Shown here: positions 39,258-48,902 of the stretch, in pieces | Layout: each line of letters begins with the position of its first letter | Position numbering within the stretch: the stretch's first letter is position 1 | Assembly: GCA_965279075.1 (NCBI GenBank) | Contig: CBDIHI010000012.1 | Coordinates: 558,001 to 622,000 of the forward strand | Reading direction: 5' to 3' | Length of the DNA stretch: 64,000 nucleotides | DNA from: SZAS-79 sp965279075 | Lineage (GTDB): Bacteria; Pseudomonadota; Gammaproteobacteria; Burkholderiales; SG8-39 | Translations under genes and position numbers: made by a program | Notes under the pieces: model-generated | What the model was told of the DNA's origin: nothing | The model's database searches: none | The model's input: only the letters and a program-made list of their open reading frames with translations

Positions 39258-40544
39258 CTACCCGGCCCCGCCACCGTCCCGCCCATCGCGGGAGTGGTCG
39301 CGGAGCGCGGCATGCTTCCTGCCGAGGTAGAGGCTCACCGCCGTCCACGCCAGCGCCACCGGCACCATCGCGTACGAGATGGCGGGCAGGGACAGGCCAA
39401 GCGAGCGCAGCGCGCCGAACACCCATCCCGCGGCGGTGTCGCCGCCCCGGTAAGCCACCGTGTCGATGAAGGACTTGGCCTTGTACTTGTCCTCGCGCGG
39501 AACGACCGTGAACAGGGTCTCGCGCGCGGGCTTGGAGATCGCGAATTCGCCGGCGCGGCGGGTGATGCCGAACACGATGAGCACGGCGAGCGTGGGTATC
39601 GCGCCGAGCGCGAAGAACCCGGCCACCGACAGGAGCGGCATCAGCGCGAGCAGCCACCCGACCCCGAGCCCGGCGACGAGGCGGGGGAACAGCAGCACCT
39701 GCGTGAGCAGCGTGAGGCCGTTGACGACGAGGTCGACGGTGGAGAAGAGCTGCGTGCGCTCTGCGGGATCCGCGATCTCGCGGCCGACGATTTCCACCTG
39801 CTGGAAGTACAGCGTGGTCGAGAGCAGCGAGTAGCACAGCAGCCACGCGCACACACCGAGCAGGTAGCGCGAGGCGGCGACGGCCCGGATGCCGGCCAGC
39901 ACCGAGCCGCCCACCGGCTTTTCCGGGTCTTCTTCCGGCCGGTCGGTGCGTGGATGGAGGCGCGCCCGGCGGGCGAGAAAGTGGATGCAGCCGATCGCCG
40001 CGCAGAGCAATGCCGCCGAGACCAGCAGCAGGTTCGCGGTACCGAGCGCCCTTGCCGCGAGCGAGGTGAGCGCCGGGCCCGCGATCGCGCCGAGGCTGCC
40101 GCCGGCCGCGATGGCGCCGTACAGGCGCTCGGCCTGTGCACTGGTCCAGAGGTCGGCCATGAAGCTCCAGAACACCGAAACGACGAACAGGTTGTAGACG
40201 CTGACCCAGACGAAGAACACCGGCGCGATGCGCGCGGCGGGCACGCCGCCCTCCATCGCCACGCAGAAGCCCGCGAGGTTCAGTGCGAAAAACGCGTACA
40301 GCAGGGGCAACAGGCGCGCCCGGGGGAGCTTCGCGCAGAGCCAGCCGTACAGCGGCACCAGCATGAGCATCGCGACGAAAATCGCGGTGAACAGCAAAGG
40401 CAGGTCCTTCGCGCCGATGGTGACGGCCATCGTGTCGCGCACCGGCCGCAGGATGTAGTAGCCGGCCAGCAGGCAGAAGAAGTACGCGAAGGACGCGGCC
40501 AGCGCCGGCCACTCGTGGCGCTCCGCGGGGATCAATCTGGTCAC
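39258..40544 (-). CDS. MFS-like transporter related to NTP/NDP exchangers
   Basis: A 428-aa membrane protein with about twelve hydrophobic segments. ASFAYFFCLLAGYYILRPVRD near the N-terminus is the hallmark of the ATP/ADP-exchanger (NTT-like) branch of MFS proteins found in free-living proteobacteria. RRAGEFAISKPARETLF and DKYKAKSFIDTVAYRGGD fit the same group. In free-living bacteria its substrate is unknown and nucleotide exchange should not be assumed. It is divergent from lemA, with a 75-bp gap that includes TATAGT. Confidence 0.82.
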   Translation of the reverse strand: MTRLIPAERHEWPALAASFAYFFCLLAGYYILRPVRDTMAVTIGAKDLPLLFTAIFVAMLMLVPLYGWLCAKLPRARLLPLLYAFFALNLAGFCVAMEGGVPAARIAPVFFVWVSVYNLFVVSVFWSFMADLWTSAQAERLYGAIAAGGSLGAIAGPALTSLAARALGTANLLLVSAALLCAAIGCIHFLARRARLHPRTDRPEEDPEKPVGGSVLAGIRAVAASRYLLGVCAWLLCYSLLSTTLYFQQVEIVGREIADPAERTQLFSTVDLVVNGLTLLTQVLLFPRLVAGLGVGWLLALMPLLSVAGFFALGAIPTLAVLIVFGITRRAGEFAISKPARETLFTVVPREDKYKAKSFIDTVAYRGGDTAAGWVFGALRSLGLSLPAISYAMVPVALAWTAVSLYLGRKHAALRDHSRDGRDGGGAG

Positions 40545-40619
40545 GGCAGGGGATCGGACGCTGGGCTAAATCCCGATGGTATAGTAGGTACATACCCCCA
40601 ACGCGATAAGGGACGGACC

Positions 40620-41213
40620 ATGAGCACGGGAGGCTGGATCTTTCTGGCGGTTGTCATCGGGGCGGCCTTCTGGGCGATGTCGATCTACAACGGCCTGGTC
40701 GCGCTGCGCAATAGGTTCAAGAATGCGTTCGCGCAGATCGACGTGCAGCTCAAGCGACGCTACGACCTGATCCCCAACCTGGTCGAGGTCGCCAAGGGCT
40801 ACATGGCGCACGAGAAGGGTACGCTGGAGGCCGTGATCGCGGCGCGCAACGGCGCAGCGTCGGCAGCGCAGAAGGCTGCGGCGGATCCTGCCGACGGCGA
40901 GGCAGTGCGCGCGCTTGCAACGGCGGAAGCGGGACTCTCGGGAGCGATGGGCAGGATGTTTGCGCTGGCCGAGGCCTATCCCGACCTGAAGGCCAACCAG
41001 AACATGCTCTCGCTGCAGGAGGAGCTCACCAGCACCGAGAACAAGGTGTCGTTTGCGCGCCAGGCCTACAACGACGCCGTGACCGAGTACAACACCAGCC
41101 GCGAGAGCTTCCCCGACGTCATCTTCGCCGGGTTCTTCCAGTTCAAGGCCGCCGAGCTGCTGCAGGCGACCGAGAGCGCCGAGGAACGGCAGGCGGTGAA
41201 GGTCAAGTTCTAG
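40620..41213 (+). CDS. lemA: LemA family protein
   Basis: A 197-aa LemA protein with one N-terminal membrane helix (WIFLAVVIGAAFWAM) and a long helical bundle on the other side. Diagnostic segments are YNGLVALRNRFKNAFAQIDV, QLKRRYDLIPNLVEVAKGYM and FARQAYNDAVTEYNTSRESF. LemA is very often encoded directly before an M48/HtpX-like protease, as here with a 34-bp gap, suggesting a joint role in envelope proteostasis. The molecular function is not established. Confidence 0.95.
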   Translation: MSTGGWIFLAVVIGAAFWAMSIYNGLVALRNRFKNAFAQIDVQLKRRYDLIPNLVEVAKGYMAHEKGTLEAVIAARNGAASAAQKAAADPADGEAVRALATAEAGLSGAMGRMFALAEAYPDLKANQNMLSLQEELTSTENKVSFARQAYNDAVTEYNTSRESFPDVIFAGFFQFKAAELLQATESAEERQAVKVKF

Positions 41214-41247
41214 CGGCGCCGGATCCACGCACGGGACCGGCGTCCCC

Positions 41248-43236
41248 ATGGATTTCTTCCAGCACCAGGACGCGGCGCGCAGGAACACGCGCGTCATGGT
41301 GGGCTTGTACCTCCTTGCGGTCGCGGGGGTCGTGGTGGCCGTCGACCTGGTGCTCGGGGTGGCCTACATCGGCGTGTTGGGCGGGGACGTCCTGAACGTT
41401 CAATTGATGTCCGCCGTGCCCCGGATCGTCTACCTCGGGGGTGCGGCCGTGACCGTAGCCGTGATCGCCGGCGCCAGCCTCGTCCAGATCTTCCAGCTCC
41501 GCGAAGGCGGCAGCGCGGTCGCCGAGATGGTGCGTGCGAGAGCGATCCCGGGAAACACGACCGACCCGCTGGAGCGGCGGCTGCTCAACGTGGTCGAGGA
41601 AATGGCGATCGCCTCGGGCGTGCGCGTGCCCAGGGTCTACGTGATGGACGAAGAGCAGGGGATCAATGCTTTCGCGGCCGGTTATGACGTCAGCAATGCG
41701 GTGATCGCCGTCACGCGGGGTACGCTCGAAACCCTGAGCCGCGACGAACTCCAGGGCGTCGTGGGCCACGAGTTCAGCCATATCCTCAACGGCGACATGT
41801 GGCTGAACATCAAGATGATCGGCGTGCTGGCGGGCATCGTCTTCATAGGGAGCGTTGGCAGCTTCCTGATGCGGGTCAACAGCAACCGGAACAGCAACCG
41901 CAGCAGGGACGACGACAAGGGCATGCTGCAGATCTTCCTGGTGGGGCTCGCGCTGTTCCTGATCGGCTACATCGGCATGTTCTTCGCGCGGCTGATCAAG
42001 GCGGCGGTATCGCGCCAGCGCGAGTTCCTCGCCGATGCGTCCTCGGTGCAGTTCACGCGCAACCCCGACGGCATCGCCGGCGCGCTGGACCAGATTGGTG
42101 CCTCCGGCCGCGGCGCACTGATAGCGAACCGATACGCCGAGGACATGAGCCACATGTTCTTCGGGCAGGGCATCCAGGTCTGGGCGTCGGGCCTGTTCGA
42201 CACGCACCCCCCGCTCAACGAGCGCATCCGGCGGGTGCGGCCCGGGTTCCAGGCGAGCCGCTACCGCCAAGCGCGCGACCCCGCACCCGCCGCGCAAGCC
42301 GGCACGGGCTTCGCTCCGGTGTCCGGGTTCGCCGGCGCGCCCGCGCACGACGGGCAGCGCGCGAGCGATACCGGCGCGGCGTGGGGACGTTCCGCCGGAG
42401 AGAGCGCCAAGCTCGTCGGCACGCTCGACGCCGGCAAGGTCGACTACGCGGCGCGGCTGATCTCGCGCCTGACGCCCGAGCTGCGGTCCGCGATGAACGG
42501 GCCGCAGGGCGCTACTGCGGTGCTGGTGGCCTCGCTCCTCGCGCCGAAGCAGGAGGTGCTCGAAGGCCAGGTCGCGGCGGTGCGAGCCCTGGGCTGCGGG
42601 GCGCTCGCCGATCAGGCGCAAGCGCTCGCCCCGGTGCTCGCCCGGCTCGGGCGCGGATTCGACCTGATGCTGATCGACCTCTGCCTGCCCGCGCTGAAAG
42701 CCGCGACCGAGGACGACAAGGGTACGGTGGTCGCCGCGCTTGAGGCGGTCATCCATGCAGACCGCAGGGTGTCCCTGCACGAATTCGTGGTGCTGACGCT
42801 GGTGAAGACGCAGCTCGCGCCGAGGCCGAAGCCCGGTTCGGTGAAGACGAAGACGCTCGCGGCATTGCGCCCCGATGCGATCCTGGTCATGTCGCTCGTC
42901 GCCTACGCCGGGCGCAGGCCCGGGGCTGACCCGGCGCCGGACCGGGAGGTGGAAGAGGCCTTCGCCGCGGGCGCGGCGGTCGCGGGCATGGCGGACGCGC
43001 GCTTGATGCCGAAGGGGGAGTTTTCGCTCAGCGGGGCGGGTGACGCGCTCTCCAACCTCATCGCCGTGGCGCCGCTCGCGAAGGCGGTGCTGGTGAAGGC
43101 CCTGTTCGCGATCGTCTCGGCCGACGGCACGATCCGCCTGATGGAGTCGGAACTGATGCGCCTGATCGGCGCGGTGCTCGAATGCCCGCTGCCACCCCTG
43201 ATCGAGGAGATCGACCCGGCGACGCTCACGGGTTGA
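41248..43236 (+). CDS. Membrane M48 metalloprotease (HtpX-like) with C-terminal TerB-like domain
   Basis: A 662-aa protein. Two membrane helices (about 16-45 and 57-80) precede an M48 domain with VVGHEFSHILNGDMW (HExxH at 174-178), further helices near 190-205 and 220-245, and the third ligand Glu in RQREFLADASSVQFTRNPD. Residues about 350 to the end are soluble. The last part (LVKALFAIVSADGTIRLMES and preceding helices) resembles a TerB-like helical module. Standard HtpX has about 290 residues, so the C-terminal half is a large addition. It is co-transcribed with lemA. A role in membrane-protein quality control is likely. Confidence 0.88.
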   Translation: MDFFQHQDAARRNTRVMVGLYLLAVAGVVVAVDLVLGVAYIGVLGGDVLNVQLMSAVPRIVYLGGAAVTVAVIAGASLVQIFQLREGGSAVAEMVRARAIPGNTTDPLERRLLNVVEEMAIASGVRVPRVYVMDEEQGINAFAAGYDVSNAVIAVTRGTLETLSRDELQGVVGHEFSHILNGDMWLNIKMIGVLAGIVFIGSVGSFLMRVNSNRNSNRSRDDDKGMLQIFLVGLALFLIGYIGMFFARLIKAAVSRQREFLADASSVQFTRNPDGIAGALDQIGASGRGALIANRYAEDMSHMFFGQGIQVWASGLFDTHPPLNERIRRVRPGFQASRYRQARDPAPAAQAGTGFAPVSGFAGAPAHDGQRASDTGAAWGRSAGESAKLVGTLDAGKVDYAARLISRLTPELRSAMNGPQGATAVLVASLLAPKQEVLEGQVAAVRALGCGALADQAQALAPVLARLGRGFDLMLIDLCLPALKAATEDDKGTVVAALEAVIHADRRVSLHEFVVLTLVKTQLAPRPKPGSVKTKTLAALRPDAILVMSLVAYAGRRPGADPAPDREVEEAFAAGAAVAGMADARLMPKGEFSLSGAGDALSNLIAVAPLAKAVLVKALFAIVSADGTIRLMESELMRLIGAVLECPLPPLIEEIDPATLTG

Positions 43237-43265
43237 GGTGCGCCATCGGCTAAAATGCGGCCTCC

Positions 43266-46253
43266 ATGAGCGCTGCTGTTTCGACTCCCCACTTGAATCC
43301 CCGGTTCGAGGCCGGCCAGGCCGGCGCCCTCGCCGCCGCATTGGCCGCGGCGATCTCCGGCGAAGTCCGCTTCGACGCGGGCAGTCGCGCGGTCTATAGC
43401 GCCGACGCTTCCAACTACCGCCAGATCCCGATCGGGGTCGTGCTGCCGAAGACGGCCGAAGACGTGCTCGCGGCGCTGCGCATCTGCCGCGACTACGGCG
43501 CGCCGCTGCTGCCGCGCGGCGGCGGGACTTCGCAGTGCGGCCAGTGCGTGAACGTAGCGGTGGTGATCGATTTTTCCAAGCACATGGGCAATGTTGTCTC
43601 GGTCGATCCGGCGGCCCGCACGGCGCTGGTGCAGCCGGGCACGGTGTGCGACAAGCTGAAGGGTGCGGCGGAAAAGCACGGCCTGACGTTCGGGCCCGAC
43701 CCCGCCACCCACAGCCGTTGCACACTGGGCGGCATGATCGGCAACAACTCCTGCGGCGCGCATTCGGTGATGGCCGGCAAGACCGTCGAGAACATCGAGG
43801 CGCTTGAGGTCGTCACCTACGACGGCGCGCGGTTCTGGGCGGGCCCGACGAGCGAATCTGAACTCGAGGCGATCATCGCGCGCGGTGGCCGGCAGGGCGA
43901 GATTTACGCAGGTTTGCGCGCGCTGCGCGACAAGTACGCGGATCTCATCCGCGCGAAATTCCCTAAGATCAAGCGCCGCGTGTCGGGCTACAACCTCGAC
44001 CAGCTGCTGCCGGAGAACGGCTTCAACGTCGCGCGAGCACTGGTCGGGTCCGAGGGCACCTGCGCCGTCACGCTGCAGGCGAAGACGAAGCTGGTGAAAA
44101 ACCCGGCCGCCCGCGTAGTGCTGATCCTTGGGTTCCCGGACATCTACGCCGCGGGCGACATCGTGCCGGTGATCCTGGAGCACGGGCCGATCGCCTGCGA
44201 GGGGCTGGACGAGAAAATCATCGGCGGCCTGCGCGAGCGGCGCCTCAAGCTCGACGATATCGGGCTCCTGCCCGAGGGCACGGCCTGGCTGATGGTGGAG
44301 TTCGGCGCCGACACGAAGGACGCGGCGGTCGCCCAGGCGAATCGCCTCGTGGATGCGGTGGCCGCGCTCAGCCCGAAGCCCAGCACGTGGCTGCTGGAGG
44401 ACAAGCCGACGATCGAACGCATGTGGACCATCCGCGAGACCGGGGCTTCGGCCACGGCACTGGCGCTGGGGGCAAATGAATCCGACCGGGGTCCCGACCC
44501 CGTCGTCGGATGGGAAGATGCGGCGGTCGACCCGCTGCGCCTCGGCGACTACCTGCGCGAGTTCCAGGCGCTGGTCGATTCTTGCGGCTACCGGACTTCG
44601 CTCTACGGCCACTTCGGCGACGGCTGCATCCATGCGCGGATCACCTACGACCTGCGCAGCGTCGAGGGGATCGCGCAATGGCGCGAGTTCCTGCGGCGCG
44701 CGGCGGACCTCGTGGTCAAGTACGGCGGGTCGCTGTCCGGCGAGCACGGCGACGGGCAGGCGAAGGCTGAGTTCCTGCCGGCCATGTACGGCAAGGAACT
44801 GATGGGCGCGTTCCGCGAGTTCAAGGCGCTCTGGGACCCGGAGAACCGCATGAACCCGGGAAAGCTCGTCAACGCGCAGGGGCCTGTGAACGCCGCGCAC
44901 GAGAACCTGCGCATGGGGCCGGCCTACAAGCCGGTGACGCTTGCCACGAAGTTCACGTTCAAGAGCGACGTGGGCGACGGGTTTACGCGCGCGACGGAGC
45001 ATTGCGTAGGCATGGGCAAGTGCCGTGCGGCTTCGGGTGGCACCATGTGCCCGAGCTATCGCGCCACCGGCGAGGAGCGGTATTCCACCCGCGGGCGCGC
45101 GCGGCTGCTGTTCGAGATGCTGCAGGGCGAGGTCATCAAGGACGGCTGGAAGAGCGAGGAAGTGAAGGAGGCGCTCGACTGGTGCCTCGCGTGCAAGGGT
45201 TGCAAGAGCGACTGCCCCACGCACACCGACATGGCCACCTACAAGGCGGAGTTCCTGTCGCACTACTACGAAGGGCGCAGCCGCCCGAGGCAGGCCTGGT
45301 CCATGGGCCGCATCGGGGCGTGGGCGCCGCTGGCGGCGAAATTCCCGCGGATCGCGAATTTCTTTACGCAGTCCGCGTTGTTCGCGCCGCTCGCCAAGGG
45401 CGTCAGCGGGATCGCGCAGCAGCGCACGCTGCCCGCCTTTGCGACCGAGACCTTCCGCGAGCGGTTCAACGACCTGCACCTGTCGCGCCGCGACCCCGCG
45501 CAGGCGCGGGCAGTGCGCCGCGGTGAGCCGGTGATCCTGTGGGCCGACACGTTCAGCAACTTCTTCCGCCCGGAAACGGCGCTCGCGGCGGTCGAGGTGC
45601 TCGAAGCCGCGGGATGCCGCGTGACGCTGCCGCCCGAGCGGCTCTGCTGCGGGCGTCCGTACTATGATTTCGGGCTGCTCGACGAGGCGAAGGTTGCGCT
45701 TGAACGGATCCTCGGCGCGCTGGGCACGCACATCTACAGCGGTGCGCCCGTGGTCGGCCTGGAGCCGAGTTGCGTGGCGGTGTTCCGCGACGAGCTCGGC
45801 AAGCTCTTTCCCGGCGACGAGCGCGCCGAGCGCCTGGCCAGCCAGACGTTCACGCTGGCCGAATACCTGGATCGCATAGACTGGCGGCCCCCGCAGGCGC
45901 CGGCGCGCGCGGACGGCTCGCGCCCCAGGGCCCTGCTTCACGGGCATTGCCACCAGAAGGCGGTGCTCGGCATGCAGTCCGAGCTGAAGATGCTGGCGGC
46001 GGCCGGGTACGAGGTCGAGGCGCCCGATTCGGGCTGCTGCGGCATGGCGGGCTCGTTCGGCTTCAAGCCCGAGCACTATGAGGCGTCGCAGAAGATCTCC
46101 GAGAGCGTGCTGATGCCGAAAGTGCGCGCGGCGGCGCAAGACACGGTGATCGTGTCGAACGGATTCTCGTGCCGCGAGCAGATCGAGCAGGCCGGCGGGC
46201 GCAAGACCCTGCATCTCGCGGAAGTGCTGGCTGCCACGCTGGAGGGGCGTTGA
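43266..46253 (+). CDS. FAD-linked oxidase / Fe-S oxidoreductase fusion, YdiJ-like
   Basis: A 995-aa two-part dehydrogenase. Residues about 45-280 are the FAD-binding (VAO/PCMH) domain with LLPRGGGTSQCGQCVNVAVV and GGMIGNNSCGAHSVMAGKT. The FAD-oxidase C domain follows, with HFGDGCIHARITYDL. Two 4Fe-4S motifs come next (CVGMGKCRAA...MCPSY and CLACKGCKSDCPT), then two cysteine-rich domains with LCCGRPYYDFG and GCCGMAGSFGF. E. coli YdiJ, of the same layout, oxidises D-2-hydroxyglutarate. Oxidation of a D-2-hydroxyacid with electrons passed to the respiratory chain is the best guess. Confidence 0.93.
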   Translation: MSAAVSTPHLNPRFEAGQAGALAAALAAAISGEVRFDAGSRAVYSADASNYRQIPIGVVLPKTAEDVLAALRICRDYGAPLLPRGGGTSQCGQCVNVAVVIDFSKHMGNVVSVDPAARTALVQPGTVCDKLKGAAEKHGLTFGPDPATHSRCTLGGMIGNNSCGAHSVMAGKTVENIEALEVVTYDGARFWAGPTSESELEAIIARGGRQGEIYAGLRALRDKYADLIRAKFPKIKRRVSGYNLDQLLPENGFNVARALVGSEGTCAVTLQAKTKLVKNPAARVVLILGFPDIYAAGDIVPVILEHGPIACEGLDEKIIGGLRERRLKLDDIGLLPEGTAWLMVEFGADTKDAAVAQANRLVDAVAALSPKPSTWLLEDKPTIERMWTIRETGASATALALGANESDRGPDPVVGWEDAAVDPLRLGDYLREFQALVDSCGYRTSLYGHFGDGCIHARITYDLRSVEGIAQWREFLRRAADLVVKYGGSLSGEHGDGQAKAEFLPAMYGKELMGAFREFKALWDPENRMNPGKLVNAQGPVNAAHENLRMGPAYKPVTLATKFTFKSDVGDGFTRATEHCVGMGKCRAASGGTMCPSYRATGEERYSTRGRARLLFEMLQGEVIKDGWKSEEVKEALDWCLACKGCKSDCPTHTDMATYKAEFLSHYYEGRSRPRQAWSMGRIGAWAPLAAKFPRIANFFTQSALFAPLAKGVSGIAQQRTLPAFATETFRERFNDLHLSRRDPAQARAVRRGEPVILWADTFSNFFRPETALAAVEVLEAAGCRVTLPPERLCCGRPYYDFGLLDEAKVALERILGALGTHIYSGAPVVGLEPSCVAVFRDELGKLFPGDERAERLASQTFTLAEYLDRIDWRPPQAPARADGSRPRALLHGHCHQKAVLGMQSELKMLAAAGYEVEAPDSGCCGMAGSFGFKPEHYEASQKISESVLMPKVRAAAQDTVIVSNGFSCREQIEQAGGRKTLHLAEVLAATLEGR

Positions 46254-46255
46254 GC

Positions 46256-46966
46256 GTGAGGCAACTCATTGCGGGCTTCCTTCTGGTCGTGGCAACGTCC
46301 GCCGGTGCACAGGGAACGGCCGAGGAGCGTTTGTTCCTCGCCATCGAGCAAGGCAAGGAACTGGTGGCCGAAGGCCTGCTGCTGCAGGCGAAGCCCAACC
46401 TGGACGCCCGCAATCCTTCGGGCGAGACCGTGCTGCACCGGGCGGTCGAGAAAGGCATGAAGGAACTGGCACAGTCCATCCTCAAGGCCGGCGCCAACCT
46501 GCGCGCGCGATCGAGCAGCGGCGAGACTGTGCTGCATCTCGCCGCCATGCATTCCGACCCGGCCATGGTCGCCTTCCTGCTCCTGGCGGGGGCGGACCCG
46601 AAGGCCCGCAACGACGAGGGCGAGACGCCCCTGCATTGGGCAGCGCTGTCAGGCAACGCGCCCGCGGGTGCGCTTCTGCTCGAGCGCGGTGCCGACCCCA
46701 ACATCGCCGACCTGAAGGGCAACCGGCCGCTGCATGCCGCGGCCGATTCCGGGAACATGGCGATGGTGAAGCTGGTCCTTGGGCGGACCGCCGACCCGAA
46801 GGCGAAGAATCGCGAAGGCCTCACGGCCGAGGACGTGGCGAACGAGCGCAGCCGGCCCGAGATCGCAGCGCTGCTTGCCAAGGCGGTGGCGCAGCCTGCG
46901 TCGGTCGGCGGCAGCAACTATCGCACCATCGACGTGGACGAGCAGCCGAAGGAAAACAAGTACTAG
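46256..46966 (+). CDS. Exported ankyrin-repeat protein
   Basis: A 236-aa protein with a signal peptide (VRQLIAGFLLVVATSAGAQ) and five ankyrin repeats. Examples are PSGETVLHRAVEKGMKELAQ, SSGETVLHLAAMHSDPAMVA, DEGETPLHWAALSGNAPAGA and LKGNRPLHAAADSGNMAMVK. GTG at 46256 is chosen because GGAGGGG lies eight bases upstream; a TTG two codons earlier is too close to that site. It should act in the periplasm as a protein-binding scaffold. It starts 2 bp after the YdiJ-like gene stop. The stop overlaps that of convergent radC. Confidence 0.88.
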   Translation: MRQLIAGFLLVVATSAGAQGTAEERLFLAIEQGKELVAEGLLLQAKPNLDARNPSGETVLHRAVEKGMKELAQSILKAGANLRARSSSGETVLHLAAMHSDPAMVAFLLLAGADPKARNDEGETPLHWAALSGNAPAGALLLERGADPNIADLKGNRPLHAAADSGNMAMVKLVLGRTADPKAKNREGLTAEDVANERSRPEIAALLAKAVAQPASVGGSNYRTIDVDEQPKENKY

Positions 46967-47637
46967 AGCAGTCCCCTCTCCGCGAACGACAGCGTCGCCC
47001 GACCCGCGACGATGAAGTGGTCCAGCACCTTTACGTCCACCATGGCCAGAGCCTCCTTCAGCTGGCGGGTCAGCAACTCGTCGGCCTGGCTGGGTTCGGC
47101 GACACCGGATGGATGGTTGTGGGCGAAGATGACTGCCGCCGCATTGGCCTTGAGCGCCGCTTTCACGATTTCGCGCGGATAGACGCTGGTCTGCGTAAGC
47201 GTGCCACGAAAGAGCTCGTCGGCCGAGAGCACGCGGTGCTGGGCGTCAAGGAAAATGACCACAAATACTTCATGCTCGCGCCCGCCGAGCGTGAGGCGCA
47301 GGTAGTCCCGTACGGCCTGCGGTGAGGTGAGGGCGCTGCGGCTGCGCATCTCCTCGCCGAGCGACCGGCGCGTCATTTCGAGGATCGCGGCGAGTTGCGC
47401 GAGCTTGGCGCTGCCGAGGCCCTTGACCGTGCGCAACGCGGCCTGGTCCGCGGCCAGCAACCCGCCCAGCCCGCCGAAGCGGGCGAGCATGTCCCGCGCG
47501 AGTTCGACCGCGCTCTTGCCGCGGATGCCGGTGCGCAGGAACAGCGCGACCAGTTCCGCGTCCGACAGTACGCCGGCGCCCAGTGCCAGCAGCCGCTCGC
47601 GTGGCCGCTCGGCGGCCGGCCAGTGTGAAATCGCCAT
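46963..47637 (-). CDS. radC: RadC family JAB-domain protein
   Basis: A 224-aa RadC. It has an N-terminal UPF0758 helix-hairpin-helix part (WPAAERPRERLLALGAGVLS and RTVKGLGSAKLAQLAAI) and a C-terminal JAB/MPN domain with VIFAHNHPSGVAEPSQAD, the metal-binding HxH-x7-S-x2-D pattern. The historical link to DNA repair is doubtful in several species, so the cellular role is uncertain. It is divergent from coaBC with a 57-bp gap. This neighbourhood is conserved in betaproteobacteria. Confidence 0.95.
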   Translation of the reverse strand: MAISHWPAAERPRERLLALGAGVLSDAELVALFLRTGIRGKSAVELARDMLARFGGLGGLLAADQAALRTVKGLGSAKLAQLAAILEMTRRSLGEEMRSRSALTSPQAVRDYLRLTLGGREHEVFVVIFLDAQHRVLSADELFRGTLTQTSVYPREIVKAALKANAAAVIFAHNHPSGVAEPSQADELLTRQLKEALAMVDVKVLDHFIVAGRATLSFAERGLL

Positions 47638-47694
47638 GCCGAAAGCTTTCCCGTAGAATGCCCCTCCCCTGTAAACGCGCCCGGGCAGAGCAGG

Positions 47695-48900
47695 ATGACA
47701 CCGCAGAAACGCATACTCCTCGGACTGACTGGCGGCATCGCCGCGTACAAGTCGGCGCTGCTCGTGCGCCTGCTGGTCAAGGCGGGCTACGACGTGCGCG
47801 TGGCGATGACCGAAAGCGCGTGCCGTTTCATCACCCCGGTCACGATGCAGGCCCTGTCCGGTCAGGCGGCCTGGACCGACCTGTGGGATGCGCGCATCCC
47901 GGACAACATGGGCCACATCGAGCTGTCGCGCGACCGCGACCTGATCGTGGTTGCGCCGGCTTCGGCGAACTTCATGGCCAAGGTCGTGCAGGGTGCCGCC
48001 GACGACCTGCTTTCCACCACTTGCCTCGCGCGCGACTGCCCGCTGATGGTCGCGCCCGCGATGAACCGGCAGATGTGGGACAACCCCGCCACGCAGCGCA
48101 ATGTCGCGCAACTGCGCAAGGACGGGGTGCTGTTCGCAGGCCCCGATGCAGGCGACCAGGCCTGCGGGGAGACCGGCATGGGGCGCATGCACGAGCCCGA
48201 GGAGATCTTCGAGGAGATCGAGGCCTTCTTCCAGCCCAAGCTGCTCGCAGGCCGCAGGGTCCTCGTCACGGCCGGGCCGACGGTCGAGCCGATCGACCCG
48301 GTGCGCGGCATCACCAACCACAGCTCGGGCAAGATGGGCTATGCCGTCGCGCGCGCCGCGCGCCAGGCCGGGGCCGAGGTGACGCTGGTCAGCGGGCCGA
48401 CGGCGCTGACCGCTCCTGCAGGCGTGGCGCGCATTGGCGTGCAGACCGCGCAGCAGATGTTCGACGCGGTGAAGAAGGCGGTGGCTTCCGCCGACGTGTT
48501 CATCTCCGTCGCCGCGGTCGCCGACTACCGGGTCGCCCGCCAGGCGGGGCAGAAGATCAAGAAGGACGGCAGGAAGGGCATGACGCTCGAGCTGGTCGAG
48601 AACCCGGACATCCTCGGCTACGTGGCGAAGCTCCCGAAGCCGCCGTTCTGCGTGGGGTTTGCGGCCGAGACCGAGAAACTCGCCGCGCATGCGATGGAAA
48701 AGCGCGCAAAGAAGAACATCCCGCTGCTCGCCGCCAACCTCGCGCAGCACGCGCTCGGCGCAGACGACAACGAAATCACGCTGTTCGACGCAAAGGGCGA
48801 GCACCTGCTGGGGCGCGGCTCCAAGATCGACCAGGCCAGGAAGCTCGTCGCGCACGTCGCGCAGATGCTGCCGAGCGGGAAGCGCGGCGGGACCCGATAA
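47695..48900 (+). CDS. coaBC: Bifunctional phosphopantothenoylcysteine decarboxylase / phosphopantothenate-cysteine ligase
   Basis: A 401-aa CoaBC (Dfp), two steps of coenzyme A synthesis. The N-terminal CoaC flavoprotein begins RILLGLTGGIAAYKSALLVR and has the active-site regions PAMNRQMWDNPATQRNV and DQACGETGMGRMHEPEE with the catalytic Cys. The C-terminal CoaB half (from about 185) has VLVTAGPTVEPIDPVRGITN and HSSGKMGYAVARAAR, then the substrate Lys region in EKRAKKNIPLLAANL. Length is standard. It is followed 2 bp later by dut, a common pairing. Confidence 0.97.
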   Translation: MTPQKRILLGLTGGIAAYKSALLVRLLVKAGYDVRVAMTESACRFITPVTMQALSGQAAWTDLWDARIPDNMGHIELSRDRDLIVVAPASANFMAKVVQGAADDLLSTTCLARDCPLMVAPAMNRQMWDNPATQRNVAQLRKDGVLFAGPDAGDQACGETGMGRMHEPEEIFEEIEAFFQPKLLAGRRVLVTAGPTVEPIDPVRGITNHSSGKMGYAVARAARQAGAEVTLVSGPTALTAPAGVARIGVQTAQQMFDAVKKAVASADVFISVAAVADYRVARQAGQKIKKDGRKGMTLELVENPDILGYVAKLPKPPFCVGFAAETEKLAAHAMEKRAKKNIPLLAANLAQHALGADDNEITLFDAKGEHLLGRGSKIDQARKLVAHVAQMLPSGKRGGTR

Positions 48901-48902
48901 GC

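Noticed and set aside
42903..46214. Very long open frame (over 1100 codons) on the minus strand, antisense to the YdiJ-like gene
   Set aside because: Composition is Arg/His/Ala-rich nonsense with no domain. Such antisense frames arise when GC-rich codons on the other strand exclude stop codons. The plus-strand gene has clear FAD and Fe-S motifs.
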